Below, piece after piece: positions 25,298-33,808 of a stretch of 64,000 bases of DNA. Where the stretch lies: the NCBI RefSeq assembly GCF_002975205.1, contig NZ_PCOC01000002.1:1317001-1381000 (forward strand), written 5' to 3'. This DNA comes from Ochrobactrum vermis (GTDB lineage: Bacteria > Pseudomonadota > Alphaproteobacteria > Rhizobiales > Rhizobiaceae). The notes beneath the pieces are model-generated. The model searched no databases. It was not told where the DNA came from and saw only the letters and a list, made by a program, of their open reading frames with translations. Made by a program: the position numbers and the translations under genes. How positions within the stretch are numbered: position 1 is the stretch's first letter; each line of letters begins with the position of its first letter.

Positions 25298-26304
25298 GCG
25301 AGACCCGTACGAACGACCAGCGCCGTCACATTCCAGACCGCCTCGGCACGCCCTTCTCGCGCATTTTTGCAAGCTGGGAAATGCTGCTGCTTGGCGTGGC
25401 GATTGCGATCTTCATCGCGAATTCCTTCGCCTCGCCCTATTTCCTCGATGCGTGGAACCTCTCCGACGCCACGTTCAACTTCACCGAAAAGGCACTGATC
25501 GCCTTTGCGATGACGCTGCTCATCATTTCCGGTGAAATCGACCTTTCGGTCGCGGCCATCATCGCGCTTTCCTCAACCGCCATGGGCGCGGCGGCGCAGG
25601 CGGGCGTCGGCACGCCGGGTCTGGTCGCCATCGGCATTGGCACCGGCCTTGTCTGCGGCGCGATCAATGGCGGGCTGGTGGCCGGGCTGAAACTGCCGTC
25701 CATCGTCGTGACCATCGGCACGATGAGCCTTTTCCGCGGCATTTCCTATATCGTGCTCGGCGATCAGGCCTTTGGCGGCTATCCGGAAAGATTCGCCTAT
25801 TTCGGACAGGGCTACGTGTTCTGGGTGTTTTCGTTCGAATTCGTGCTGTTCGTTCTGTTCGCCGTGCTGTTCGGCGTATTGCTGCATGCCACCAGCTTCG
25901 GGCGCCGCGTCTATGCCATCGGCAATAATGAATTCGCGGCGCGCTTTTCCGGCATTCCGGTCGAGAAAACCAAATTCGTGCTGTTCCTGATGACCGGCGT
26001 GATGAGCGGTATCGCCGCCGTCTGCCTGACCTCGCGCCTCGGCTCCACGCGCCCCTCCATCGCGCAGGGCTGGGAACTGGAAATCGTGACCATGGTCGTG
26101 CTGGGCGGCGTATCGATCCTTGGCGGATCGGGCACCATTGTCGGTGTGGTGATTGCGGCTTTCGTGATGGGTCTCGTGACCTTCGGACTTGGGCTTCTCA
26201 ATGTGCCGGGCATCGTCATGTCGATCTTCATCGGCCTTCTGCTGATTATCACCATTTCCCTGCCGATCCTCATCCGGCAGTTCAGAGCGAGGCGCGCGGC
26301 ATGA
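25294..26304 (+). CDS. rhaQ: Rhamnose ABC transporter permease
   Basis: A 336-residue CUT2 permease, paralogous to Rha[19 protein letters not shown] is the cytoplasmic loop and [16 protein letters not shown] the matching glycine-rich segment. The ATG overlaps the rhaP stop, and its own stop overlaps rhaU, so the three are translationally coupled. Confidence 0.9.
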   Translation: MSETRTNDQRRHIPDRLGTPFSRIFASWEMLLLGVAIAIFIANSFASPYFLDAWNLSDATFNFTEKALIAFAMTLLIISGEIDLSVAAIIALSSTAMGAAAQAGVGTPGLVAIGIGTGLVCGAINGGLVAGLKLPSIVVTIGTMSLFRGISYIVLGDQAFGGYPERFAYFGQGYVFWVFSFEFVLFVLFAVLFGVLLHATSFGRRVYAIGNNEFAARFSGIPVEKTKFVLFLMTGVMSGIAAVCLTSRLGSTRPSIAQGWELEIVTMVVLGGVSILGGSGTIVGVVIAAFVMGLVTFGLGLLNVPGIVMSIFIGLLLIITISLPILIRQFRARRAA

Positions 26305-26621
26305 CGGCTGAACGCTATGCATTTCGCATGAAGCTTAATCCCGGCATGGAGGCGGAGTATCGCCGCCGCCATGACGAAATCTGGCCGGAACTGGTCGAAC
26401 TTCTGCACAGGGCTGGCGTGTCGGACTATGCCATCTATCTCGATCAAGAGACGAATAGCCTGTTTGGCGTGCTGACGCGCAGCGCCGGTCACGGCATGGC
26501 GGCCCTGCCCGACCATCCCGTGATGCAGAAATGGTGGGCGCATATGGCCGATATCATGGCGACGAACTCTGACAATTCGCCGATTTCTGTCGATCTCAAG
26601 CCAGTGTTTCACATGTCATGA
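26301..26621 (+). CDS. rhaU: L-rhamnose mutarotase
   Basis: A 106-residue dimeric alpha-beta barrel protein interconverting rhamnose anomers. [26 protein letters not shown] contains the catalytic His (His24 here, His22 in E. coli RhaM), given here only as a short landmark around residues 6-30. The end KPVFHMS is usual. Overlaps rhaQ and rhaK by four bases each. Also called RhaM. Confidence 0.92.
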   Translation: MTAERYAFRMKLNPGMEAEYRRRHDEIWPELVELLHRAGVSDYAIYLDQETNSLFGVLTRSAGHGMAALPDHPVMQKWWAHMADIMATNSDNSPISVDLKPVFHMS

Positions 26622-27979
26622 AGCGCATCGCCATTCTCGATATCGGCAAGACCAATGCCAAAGTCGTCGTGCTCGACGCAGCAGGCGGCGAGGAAATTGC
26701 CGCGCGCCGCATGCCGAACACCGTTCTGCGCGACGGACCTTATCCGCATTATGATATCGAGGCGTTATGGCGCTTCTTTCTGGCAAGTCTCGCGGGATTT
26801 GCGCGGGAGCCGGGTTTCGATGCCATTTCCATCACCACGCACGGCGCGTCGGCAGCCCTCGTTGCCAGAGACGGCACGCTGGCAATGCCGGTTCTCGACT
26901 ATGAACACGAATATCCAGCCGAAATCCGCACCGCCTATGCGGCCATAAAGCCTGATTTTCGCGATACGTTTTCGCCAACCCTGTCGCTCGGCCTCAATCT
27001 CGGTGCGCAGCTTCACTATCTGAAGACGGTCTTTCCCGCCGATTTTGCGCGCACGCATTTCATATTCACCTATCCGCAATATTGGGCCTGGCGTCTGACC
27101 GGCATTGCCGCATCGGAAGTGACGTCGCTCGGCTGTCACACAGATTTGTGGCTACCGAAGCAATCTGCTTTTTCGACGCTTGTTGACCGACTGGACATTC
27201 GCGAAAAGTTCCCGCCTCTGCGCTCCGCCTTCGATGCGCTTGGCGCTCTGCTGCCGGAGATTGTGACGGAGATTGGACTGCCCTCCTCCGTTCCGGTGCA
27301 TTGCGGCATTCACGATTCCAACGCATCGCTGCTGGCGCATCTGATGGATCGCAAAGGCCCGTTTTCGGTGGTTTCGACGGGCACTTGGGTGGTGAGCTTT
27401 GCCGTTGGCGGCAATCTCGACCAGCTGGACCCGAAGCGCGATACGCTGGCCAATGTCGATGTCTATGGGCGGGCTGTACCTTCGGCGCGTTATATGGGCG
27501 GGCGTGAATTCGATCTGATGACCGAAGGGTTGACAGCATCGCCCTATGCCGACCTGTCCGAAATTGTAACAAAGGTTCTGGCGCAGCAAACCATGGCTTT
27601 GCCCTCAGCCGTACCCGGTTGCGGCCCTTATCCAAATTCCAGCCTTCGCTGGATCAACGCTGACACGGCCAGCGACGGAGAGCGTTACGTTACCGCCTGT
27701 ATCTATGCGGCGCTCATGACGGAAACCTGCCTCCATTTGCTGGGGGCCGAAGGTCCGGTTATCGTTGAAGGTCCGTTTGCGGGAAACTCCGTCTATCTGG
27801 AAGCTTTGTCGAGCTTTACCGGGCACGAAGTCGAAGCTGTAACGGGATCGACCGGCACGTCCCTTGGTGCCGGATTGCTTGCAGGGGCAACGGTGCCCGA
27901 GAAAAACGGCAGGATTTTCAGACCGGATAATGAGGCCTATGCTGTCTACCGAAAGCAATGGATAAAGAATATCGTATAA
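26618..27979 (+). CDS. rhaK: Rhamnulokinase-like sugar kinase
   Basis: A 453-residue FGGY/ASKHA-fold kinase: [13 protein letters not shown] is the N-terminal phosphate loop, [11 protein letters not shown] and STGTWVVSF form the second phosphate segment, and [14 protein letters not shown] closes the ATP site. It phosphorylates L-rhamnulose. In Rhizobium leguminosarum RhaK is also needed for activity of the rhamnose ABC importer, so a transport role may apply here. Last gene of the operon, followed by a terminator. Confidence 0.9.
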   Translation: MKRIAILDIGKTNAKVVVLDAAGGEEIAARRMPNTVLRDGPYPHYDIEALWRFFLASLAGFAREPGFDAISITTHGASAALVARDGTLAMPVLDYEHEYPAEIRTAYAAIKPDFRDTFSPTLSLGLNLGAQLHYLKTVFPADFARTHFIFTYPQYWAWRLTGIAASEVTSLGCHTDLWLPKQSAFSTLVDRLDIREKFPPLRSAFDALGALLPEIVTEIGLPSSVPVHCGIHDSNASLLAHLMDRKGPFSVVSTGTWVVSFAVGGNLDQLDPKRDTLANVDVYGRAVPSARYMGGREFDLMTEGLTASPYADLSEIVTKVLAQQTMALPSAVPGCGPYPNSSLRWINADTASDGERYVTACIYAALMTETCLHLLGAEGPVIVEGPFAGNSVYLEALSSFTGHEVEAVTGSTGTSLGAGLLAGATVPEKNGRIFRPDNEAYAVYRKQWIKNIV

Positions 27980-28001
27980 ATTACTGAAATATAATGAAAT
28001 A

Positions 28002-28036
28002 AGCCCGGAATATGAGTTGATTTCCGGGCTCATTTT
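28002..28036 (+). terminator. Rho-independent terminator of rhaRSTPQUK
   Basis: AGCCCGGAA (28002-28010) pairs with TTCCGGGCT (28022-28030), 11-base loop, followed by CATTTTTA. Only 22 bases after the rhaK stop. Confidence 0.75.
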
Positions 28037-28047
28037 TATGCGTGTCT

Positions 28048-28088
28048 TTCTCCCAAAACCGGTTCCCGCTTTTGGGAGATATGCTCTA
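28048..28088 (+). repeat. Dispersed palindromic repeat, copy 4, interrupted by IS
   Basis: TTTCTCCCAAAACCGGTTCC through CTTTTGGGAGATATGCTCTA: an inverted pair (TCTCCCAAAA / TTTTGGGAGA) in the same arrangement as other copies, ending with the typical GCTCTA edge. The insertion sequence begins right at this edge. Confidence 0.6.
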
Positions 28089-28143
28089 AGGTCTGTGGGG
28101 ATTTAGGATTCCCATTTATCAGCAGATGTGATTCATACTGTGG

Positions 28144-28479
28144 ATGGATCGCTTTGTACTGACGGACGCCCAATGGGCGAAGATGGAGCCGCACTGCCTG
28201 GGCAAGATCACGGATCCCGGACGCAGCGGCAGGAACAATCGACTATTCATGGAGGCGGTGCTGTGGATTGTCCGAACAGGCAGTCCATGGCGCGACCTGC
28301 CATCCCATTTTGGTAACTGGAGCACAGCGTTCCGGCGATTTCGTGATTGGCGCGAAGCGGATGTTTTCAAGCGGATTTTCGATGCTTTGACGCAGGAGCC
28401 TGACATGGAGTACGCCATGATCGATGCCACCATCGTCAAGGTTCATCGTCATGGACAGGGCGCAAAAGGGGGACTTTGA
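28144..28479 (+). CDS. IS427-type transposase, OrfA (N-terminal part)
   Basis: A 111-residue first frame: FVLTDAQWAKMEPH opening, GRNNRLFMEAVLWIVRTG and the first catalytic Asp in MIDATIVKVHRHGQG. It ends a few codons after GCAAAAGGGGG (28462-28472), where a slip of -1 would continue into OrfB, which overlaps by four bases. The full DDE transposase is probably made only by frameshifting. Confidence 0.85.
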   Translation: MDRFVLTDAQWAKMEPHCLGKITDPGRSGRNNRLFMEAVLWIVRTGSPWRDLPSHFGNWSTAFRRFRDWREADVFKRIFDALTQEPDMEYAMIDATIVKVHRHGQGAKGGL

Positions 28480-28895
28480 GCCAGGCCATTGGCCGCTCCA
28501 AAGGCGGCTTGACGACCAAGATATTGGCACTCACCGACGCCTTGGGCAACCTCGTTCGCTTCCGCCTGATGCCAGGCAATCGTTTCGATAGCGTCGGTGT
28601 TGCACCGTTGATCGAAGGTGTCGAGTTTGGGGCGTTGCTCGCAGACAAAGCTTTCGACAGCAACGACATTATCGCCGATCTTAATGAACGTGGTGCCAGG
28701 ATCGTCATTTCCCAGCACCCGCGCCGCGCCATACCCATCCCGCTCGACACCGAAATGTATAAATGGCGACACTTGATTGAAAACTTCTTCTGCAAACTCA
28801 AAGAATTCAAACGCATCGCCATGCGTGCCTGCAAAACAGACCGTAGCTTCGCTGCTATCATCTACCTCGCGGCGGCCGTCATAAATTCACGATGA
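28476..28895 (+). CDS. IS427-type transposase, OrfB (catalytic C-terminal part)
   Basis: A 139-residue second frame: SQAIGRSKGGLTTKI, the second catalytic Asp in LLADKAFDSN, and the catalytic Glu in the segment HLIENFFCKLKEFKRIAMR. It lacks its own convincing ribosome site; expression by -1 frameshift from OrfA is expected. All three DDE residues are present across OrfA and OrfB, so the element may still be active. Confidence 0.85.
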   Translation: MSQAIGRSKGGLTTKILALTDALGNLVRFRLMPGNRFDSVGVAPLIEGVEFGALLADKAFDSNDIIADLNERGARIVISQHPRRAIPIPLDTEMYKWRHLIENFFCKLKEFKRIAMRACKTDRSFAAIIYLAAAVINSR

Positions 28896-28908
28896 ATCCC
28901 CACAGGCC

Positions 28909-30219
28909 TTAGTTCAGCGCTTTCTGCCGTGTCTCCACATCGATGAAGAAGGCGATGATGCCAGCCAGCGCCAGAAGTCCGGCAAACAGCGCTACGGCAA
29001 CATAGAAGCTCTGGCTGATGACGAGCGCCAGCGCAGACGGCGCTAGCAAGCCGCCAAGGCGAGCCATCGCACCTGCCGCTCCCATTCCGCTTGCGCGCAA
29101 TCCTGTCGGATAAAGTTCCGGTGTGAAAGCGTAGAGCGCGCCCCATGTGCCAAGCAGAGCAAAGCTCATGATGAGGATGGATGAGCCTATAACCGCCGAA
29201 CTGTTGGCTACCGTAAAGAGAGCGCAGGCAGCAGCGCTGATGAACAGGAAGGCGATCAGTGTCTTTTTGCGCCCCCACGCCTCCACACCATAGGCAGCGA
29301 GCGCGTAGCCCGGCAATTGCGCCAGAGCAACCACGACAAGAAACCCATAGCCGCGGACGAAGCCGAAACCATCGCCGGCAAGCTTTGCCGGTATCCAGGT
29401 GAAAATGCCGTAATAGGATACAGAAACGAGAAACCAGATCGCCAGCGTGGTCAGCGTACGCCGACGCAGATTTGGCGAAAGAAGCTTTTCGCCCGTCACC
29501 ATGAGGGGAGCTTCGAGCCGTGCTTTCGGTGGCAGCTCCGGTTTGCCGTTACGGCGAAGCACGCGGTTCATCACCGATTTTGCTTCTTCTGGACGCCCCG
29601 ATTTCAGAAGGTGCATCGGGGATTCCGGCACCCAGAGGCGCAGCCAGATGCCGATCAGAGCCGGTGCGGCGGTGACGATGAAGATATAGCGCCAGGCATC
29701 CTCGACACCGGCAAGGCTCGTGGCCCATGCAGCAAGTGCAATGATAACTGTGCCTACAGCCCAGAAACCTTCGAGCATGACCAGCCAGCGGCCACGGTTT
29801 TTGGCGGGAAGGAATTCCGCCATCATTGCATAATCGACCGGCAGAGTTCCGCCGACAGCCACACCCGTCATAAAGCGCAAGGCAAGCAGAATGCCGAAAC
29901 TTGGCGCGAATGCCGAAAGCAATCCGAACACCGCGTCACAGGCGACTGTGATGAGAAGAACCCGACGGCGACCGTATTTATCGGCCAGTCTTCCAAACAC
30001 TGCGGCACCGATCAGCATGCCGAGAAAGAACAGCGTGCCGGTCTGCAATGCCTGTGGAACGGTCAGACCGAAAGTCTTTGCAATGGCCGCACCGGTAAAG
30101 CCGACCGCCAGCACCTGCATGGCATCCGCTGCCCAGACAAGACCGAAAACGCCAAGAAGGCCGCGTTGAAATGCGCCCGTACCCGCCTGATCGAGCGTTT
30201 GTTCGATGGTAACTTTCAT
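28909..30219 (-). CDS. MFS transporter, NiaP/metabolite:H+ symporter type
   Basis: A 436-residue inner-membrane transporter with twelve hydrophobic segments. GRLADKYGRRRVLL is the loop 2-3 signature, WVPESPMHLLKSGR the central loop, and YGVEAWGRKKTLI its second-half copy; FTPELYPTGLRASG is typical of the NiaP/SV2-like group (niacin, aromatic acids). The stop codon TAA is formed by the IS end plus its TA target; before insertion it would have been TAG from the dispersed repeat. It is the downstream neighbour of a LysR gene on the same strand. Substrate unknown. Confidence 0.8.
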   Translation of the reverse strand: MKVTIEQTLDQAGTGAFQRGLLGVFGLVWAADAMQVLAVGFTGAAIAKTFGLTVPQALQTGTLFFLGMLIGAAVFGRLADKYGRRRVLLITVACDAVFGLLSAFAPSFGILLALRFMTGVAVGGTLPVDYAMMAEFLPAKNRGRWLVMLEGFWAVGTVIIALAAWATSLAGVEDAWRYIFIVTAAPALIGIWLRLWVPESPMHLLKSGRPEEAKSVMNRVLRRNGKPELPPKARLEAPLMVTGEKLLSPNLRRRTLTTLAIWFLVSVSYYGIFTWIPAKLAGDGFGFVRGYGFLVVVALAQLPGYALAAYGVEAWGRKKTLIAFLFISAAACALFTVANSSAVIGSSILIMSFALLGTWGALYAFTPELYPTGLRASGMGAAGAMARLGGLLAPSALALVISQSFYVAVALFAGLLALAGIIAFFIDVETRQKALN

Positions 30220-30287
30220 GCCGCGATATGTCCCCTACTAACGGCTGCGTGTGTGCTGTCTTTTACAGCGCTGACGATGGGTCGCTG

Positions 30288-31217
30288 TCAATTGCCCTTT
30301 TCGGAAATTGCCCGATCTTTTGCCTGCAAATATTCCCAGAAGCTCTCGGCATGGGTCGGAAGTGCCGCATCATGACGATAGATGCGGATCTCGACTGTGA
30401 AATCCCAATAGGGATCAGTTGAGGCTGGCACGAGTTCGCCCCGCTGCAACTCGTCATAGATCAGGCTTTCGGGCAGCCAGGCCATGCCCCAGCCCGCAAG
30501 CGCCATCGCCTTGAGACCAATCGACATGGTGTTTTCGTGAACCACCTGGCGCTTGAACGCGGTGCCGGATGCAAATTTCTGGGATAAGGCGGCGCCGAAG
30601 AAGGAAAAGTCGCCATAGCTCAAATATGGCAACGGTTCCCCGCTGGCAATTGCGTGATCAAGGATCGGACCTGTCGGCCAAGGGTGCGAGACGGGCATCA
30701 GGCGCTCGGTGCCGAGCACAATATATGGAAACTGCGTGCGGTCGATGAGGATTGGCACCGAGTTATGCGCATAGGTCAGGAAGAAATGTACCTCGCCCTC
30801 CGTCAGCGTGGCGATATTATCCTCGAAGCCGCCCCGATCCGGACTGAGCAAGGAGCGGATGCCGCCTATGTCATCATCGATCTGTTTCAGCCAGTGCGGA
30901 AAGAACGTGACGGTCAGTGTATGCAACGCAGAAAATGTGAGGACCGGGTTTTGAACCTCGCGGCTTGGCTGCAGCGCCTTGCGCGTATTATAGAACTGGC
31001 GAACGGTATCCTGTGCGACAGGCAGAAAGGTTCGTCCTTCGCGGGTCAGTTCGGCGGGAAAGGTCGCACGATTGACCAGTGTCACGTCCAGCCAGAGTTC
31101 GAGCTGCTTGATGCGGCGGGAAAACGCGGATTGCGTTACGTGACGGGTGTCGGCCGCACGCGAGAAACTCGACGTTGCCGCCAGCGCGATGAAGTCTTCC
31201 AGCCATTTCAGTTCCAT
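30288..31217 (-). CDS. LysR-family transcriptional regulator
   Basis: A 309-residue LysR-type protein with the N-terminal HTH (MELKWLEDFIALAATSSFSR, QSAFSRRIKQLELWLDV) and an effector domain. The start at 31217 has AAAGG ten bases upstream; in-frame ATGs at 31235 and 31262 exist without better sites. It precedes the MFS gene by 68 bases and is divergent from the D-amino-acid aminotransferase gene, so it may control either. A perfect dyad at 31343-31359 is a candidate binding site. Confidence 0.85.
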   Translation of the reverse strand: MELKWLEDFIALAATSSFSRAADTRHVTQSAFSRRIKQLELWLDVTLVNRATFPAELTREGRTFLPVAQDTVRQFYNTRKALQPSREVQNPVLTFSALHTLTVTFFPHWLKQIDDDIGGIRSLLSPDRGGFEDNIATLTEGEVHFFLTYAHNSVPILIDRTQFPYIVLGTERLMPVSHPWPTGPILDHAIASGEPLPYLSYGDFSFFGAALSQKFASGTAFKRQVVHENTMSIGLKAMALAGWGMAWLPESLIYDELQRGELVPASTDPYWDFTVEIRIYRHDAALPTHAESFWEYLQAKDRAISEKGN

Positions 31218-31247
31218 TGTATCGGGGCCTTTCATGCAATGGACAAT

Positions 31248-31338
31248 AAGGCAGTATGGCAATAGGGCAGTATGTTTGGTTCGGCTCGAACGAGACCTCT
31301 ACCTACTGCCTTACTGCCCTACTCACTTGCTGCCTTAC
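31248..31338. repeat. Cluster of GGCAGTA / TACTGCC short repeats
   Basis: AAGGCAGTA (31248-31256) and AGGGCAGTA (31264-31272) are followed by their inverted copies TACTGCCTT (31304-31312) and TACTGCCCT (31312-31320), then a variant GCTGCCTTA (31329-31337). The arms could form a long hairpin or present several sites for one protein. It lies in the leader between the divergent LysR and aminotransferase genes. Confidence 0.55.
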
Positions 31339-31342
31339 CCCT

Positions 31343-31359
31343 TATGCAATTTCTGCATA
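31343..31359. promoter_or_regulatory. Perfect dyad, candidate LysR operator
   Basis: TATGCA-ATTTC-TGCATA is a 6-bp perfect inverted repeat with a 5-bp centre, the size and AT content usual for LysR recognition sites. It lies 125 bases upstream of the LysR start and 144 before the aminotransferase. Confidence 0.5.
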
Positions 31360-31428
31360 GTTATTGCAAAACATAGCATTGGCGGCTCCAAAAGTTTTTC
31401 CCTACCGTCGCGTCAGAGCTTGTTAAAC

Positions 31429-31472
31429 GCGCATTCGATCCGAAAAAGGCTTCATGCTTTCGGGATGCGCTC
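31429..31472 (+). repeat. Dispersed palindromic repeat, copy 5 (short form)
   Basis: GCGCATTCGATCCGAAAAAG then GCTTCATGCTTTCGGGATGC and GCTC: a shorter element with the GCGCAT...CCGAAAA / TTTCGGGATGCGC inverted pair shared by the family. It lies just before the aminotransferase start. Confidence 0.6.
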
Positions 31473-31503
31473 AATCAATCACACAGATGTCCGGGGACGT
31501 GTT

Positions 31504-32373
31504 TTGGCCAGGGTAATTTATTTGAACGGCGCCTTCGTAGCTGAGAACGAAGCGAAGGTGTCGGTGTTCGATCGCGGCTTTCTTTTTGGTGACGGGATTT
31601 ACGAAGTCAGTGCTGTCATCGATGGCCGTCTCGTCGATAACGAGCTTCACCTCGCCCGTCTGGAACGGTCCGTCAGGGAACTCGGAATTCCTCTGCCTGC
31701 TTCTCTTGACGCCATTCGTGCGGCGCAGATCGAACTGATCATCCGCAACGGGCTGCATGAAGGCGTCGTCTATATGCAGGTGACGCGCGGCGAAGCGGAG
31801 CGCGATTTCGTTTATACCGACGACATCCAGCCGAATTTCGTCATGTTCACGCAGGCGAAGAACCTTGCCAATTCGCCATCGGTCCAGAATGGCGTCCGTG
31901 TGGATGTTGCGCCCGATACGCGCTGGGCACGCCGCGACATCAAGACTGTCATGCTTCTGGCGCAGGTGCTGGCGAAGAAGCAGGCGAAGAGCAACGGCTT
32001 TCATGAAGTCTGGCTGGTGGAGGACGGTTTCGTCACCGAAGGCGGCTCATCGACGGCGTTCATCATCACCAATGACGACGTTCTGGTAACGCGGCCAAAT
32101 TCGCATGCAATCCTCCCCGGCTGCACGCGCCGCGCCGTCATCAAGATCGCGGAAGAACAGAATCTTCGTATCGAAGAGCGCCTGTTCACAGTGGATGAGG
32201 CGAAGGCCGCAAAGGAAGCATTTCTCACGAGTGCATCAAGCTTTGTGACGCCGATCATCGGTATTCAGGATCATACGGTTTCTGATGGCAAGCCTGGCCC
32301 GATAACGCGCCGTTTGCAGGAGATCTACATGGATATGGCTCGCACGGGAGCGGAGCCGGTACTCCAACATTGA
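31504..32373 (+). CDS. dat: D-amino-acid aminotransferase (class IV PLP)
   Basis: A 289-residue fold-type IV aminotransferase: IYLNGAFVAENEAKVSVFDR opening, GFLFGDGIYEVSAV, WARRDIKTVMLL with the PLP lysine (Lys147), and EGGSSTAFII. These are the marks of D-alanine/D-amino-acid transaminase rather than branched-chain IlvE. The start is taken as TTG 31504 (GGGGA upstream) since family members begin with a residue pair before IYLNG; ATG at 31465 lies inside the dispersed repeat and is the alternative. It precedes a DmpA-type aminopeptidase, suggesting D-amino acid or peptide catabolism. Confidence 0.8.
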   Translation: MARVIYLNGAFVAENEAKVSVFDRGFLFGDGIYEVSAVIDGRLVDNELHLARLERSVRELGIPLPASLDAIRAAQIELIIRNGLHEGVVYMQVTRGEAERDFVYTDDIQPNFVMFTQAKNLANSPSVQNGVRVDVAPDTRWARRDIKTVMLLAQVLAKKQAKSNGFHEVWLVEDGFVTEGGSSTAFIITNDDVLVTRPNSHAILPGCTRRAVIKIAEEQNLRIEERLFTVDEAKAAKEAFLTSASSFVTPIIGIQDHTVSDGKPGPITRRLQEIYMDMARTGAEPVLQH

Positions 32374-32477
32374 ATACTGTTCATCGACTTGTTTGCAACA
32401 TGGCTCACAGATATCTTGACTATATTCCGACAATTGGTCAGCGATGATGACCTTCTCCAGATAGTAGAATAGTGACC

Positions 32478-33506
32478 ATGACAGGCAAGGCACGCGACTA
32501 CGGCATCATCTGCGGCATCATGCAGCCGGGCGAGACCAACGCTATCACCGATGTTCCGGGCGTGCGTGTTGGCCACCACACCTTGCGCAATGGTGATATC
32601 AATACCGGCGTGACGGCGATCATCCCGCATGAAGGCAACATGTATCGCCGCAAGGTGCTGGCGGCCTGTGATGTCATCAACGGGTTTGGCAAGAGCACCG
32701 GCCTCGTGCAGGTTGAGGAGTTGGGCACGCTGGAAACGCCGATCCTGCTCACCAATACGTTCGGCGTCGGAACCTGTGCCAATGCGCTTATCCGCGAGGC
32801 TATTGCGGCCAATCCCGACATTGGCCGCACCACATCAACCGTCAATCCAGTCGTTCTGGAGTGCAATGATGGGCCGCTCAACGATATTCAGGCAATGGCC
32901 GTCACGGAACTGGACGCGCAGGAAGCTTTGAAGGTCGCCGGAGCGGCTGTGGCTGAAGGCAATGTTGGTGCCGGAACCGGCATGAGCTGCTTTGGCTTCA
33001 AGGGCGGTATCGGTACGTCCTCGCGCCAGTTCGAACTCGACGGCAAGGTCCATCACCTTGGCATTCTGGCGTTGACCAATTTCGGCCGCGCCGGTGATCT
33101 GGTTCTCCCGGACGGGCGCAGGCCTTCGCCAAAGGCGGAATCGCAACCGGAGAAAGGTTCAGTCATTCTGGTGCTTGCGACGGATGTTCCCATGGAACAC
33201 CGGCAGCTGAAGCGCGTGACCCGTCGCTGCGGCGCAGGATTGGCGCGTCTCGGTGCGTTCTGGGGGCATGGCAGCGGCGATATTGCCGTTGGCTTTTCAA
33301 CGGCAGTGACTTTCGACCATGATGAAACGCGCGATGTCATCGAGATCGCCGTGTTGAACGAAAACCGCATAGACACACTGTTTCGCGCAGCGGCAGAAGC
33401 CACGCAGGAAGCCGTCCTCAACTCCATGTGCATGGCTGAGCCTATGCATGGACGCGCCGCAAACCGCCGTTCGCTTGCCGACTGGCTGGAAAACCACAGG
33501 GACTAG
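32478..33506 (+). CDS. P1/DmpA-family N-terminal-nucleophile aminopeptidase
   Basis: A 342-residue member of peptidase family S58 (L-aminopeptidase D-esterase DmpA, beta-peptidyl aminopeptidase BapA). NAITDVPGVRVGHHT opens the fold and GHGSGDIAVGFSTA holds the self-cleavage Gly265-Ser266, whose serine becomes the new N-terminal nucleophile. DmpA was first found in Ochrobactrum anthropi, but this protein is shorter and differs enough that I do not call it DmpA itself. The start is ATG 32478 or GTG 32472; no strong ribosome site is visible. Confidence 0.85.
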   Translation: MTGKARDYGIICGIMQPGETNAITDVPGVRVGHHTLRNGDINTGVTAIIPHEGNMYRRKVLAACDVINGFGKSTGLVQVEELGTLETPILLTNTFGVGTCANALIREAIAANPDIGRTTSTVNPVVLECNDGPLNDIQAMAVTELDAQEALKVAGAAVAEGNVGAGTGMSCFGFKGGIGTSSRQFELDGKVHHLGILALTNFGRAGDLVLPDGRRPSPKAESQPEKGSVILVLATDVPMEHRQLKRVTRRCGAGLARLGAFWGHGSGDIAVGFSTAVTFDHDETRDVIEIAVLNENRIDTLFRAAAEATQEAVLNSMCMAEPMHGRAANRRSLADWLENHRD

Positions 33507-33808
33507 ATCAGCGGGACGCCGATAGAGCCCACGCAAGATTCCGATATTCCTGATCCAGATATTTCCTGTGCCCATTATTTTCTGTGCCGAGTATTTTCTG
33601 TGCATTGCCACATTTGGCTTCGATCATTCGCTGATGATCGGGGGCGAAGGATGGCATTATGCCCCCAGCCGCGACTCGGCGCGGACCCATGGCATGCTCC
33701 CACGAGTTTGGGCTGCTTAGGCACAACCGTTGCAGGTATAAGGGCGTTTCGTTTTCGGAGCGATCTGACGCCGACTGATGACAGCACCGAAATTTCAGGA
33801 CCAATTTT
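33507..33808. other. Intergenic region before the efflux operon
   Basis: 302 bases with no gene seen. It holds three 16-bp-spaced repeats (33559-33602) and, closer to the efflux operon, a GGGGGC...GCCCCC pair (33640-33666) that could pair. An operator for the efflux operon is possible but none was recognised. Confidence 0.5.
33559..33602 (+). repeat. Three tandem 16-bp units
   Basis: TATTTCCTGTGCC (33559), TATTTTCTGTGCC (33575) and TATTTTCTGTGC (33591) recur with an exact 16-base period; the filler between units differs. It may be a variable-number repeat or a row of binding sites. Confidence 0.65.

Larger units (their letters stand above)
28089..28909 (+). mobile_element. IS5-family (IS427-type) insertion sequence, about 821 bp
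   Basis: The left end AGGTCTGTGGGGATTT (28089-) and right end, read on the minus strand AGGCCTGTGGGGATTC (from 28909), are imperfect terminal inverted repeats. TA flanks both sides (28087-28088 and 28910-28911), fitting a short TA duplication. Inside are two overlapping transposase frames joined by a probable -1 frameshift. Size and layout match the IS427 subgroup, to which Brucella IS711 also belongs; it is not identified further. Confidence 0.85.

Noticed and set aside
23990-25372. 460-codon minus-strand frame across rhaT and rhaP
   Set aside because: It is antisense to two conserved genes and is low-complexity Arg/Asp/His-rich.
31248-31338. CRISPR-like array of short repeats
   Set aside because: Units are 7-9 bases, inverted, with no regular spacers; not a CRISPR.
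31465-31503. ATG at 31465 as start of the D-amino-acid aminotransferase
   Set aside because: It lies in the dispersed repeat and adds residues not expected before the IYLNG opening; TTG at 31504 with GGGGA upstream was preferred, without certainty.
32478-33506. Calling this gene dmpA
   Set aside because: Family and nucleophile fit, but it is shorter than the Ochrobactrum anthropi enzyme and its opening segment differs; only the family is claimed.
33559-33602. CRISPR array
   Set aside because: Unit length 12-13 with 3-base filler is far too short.
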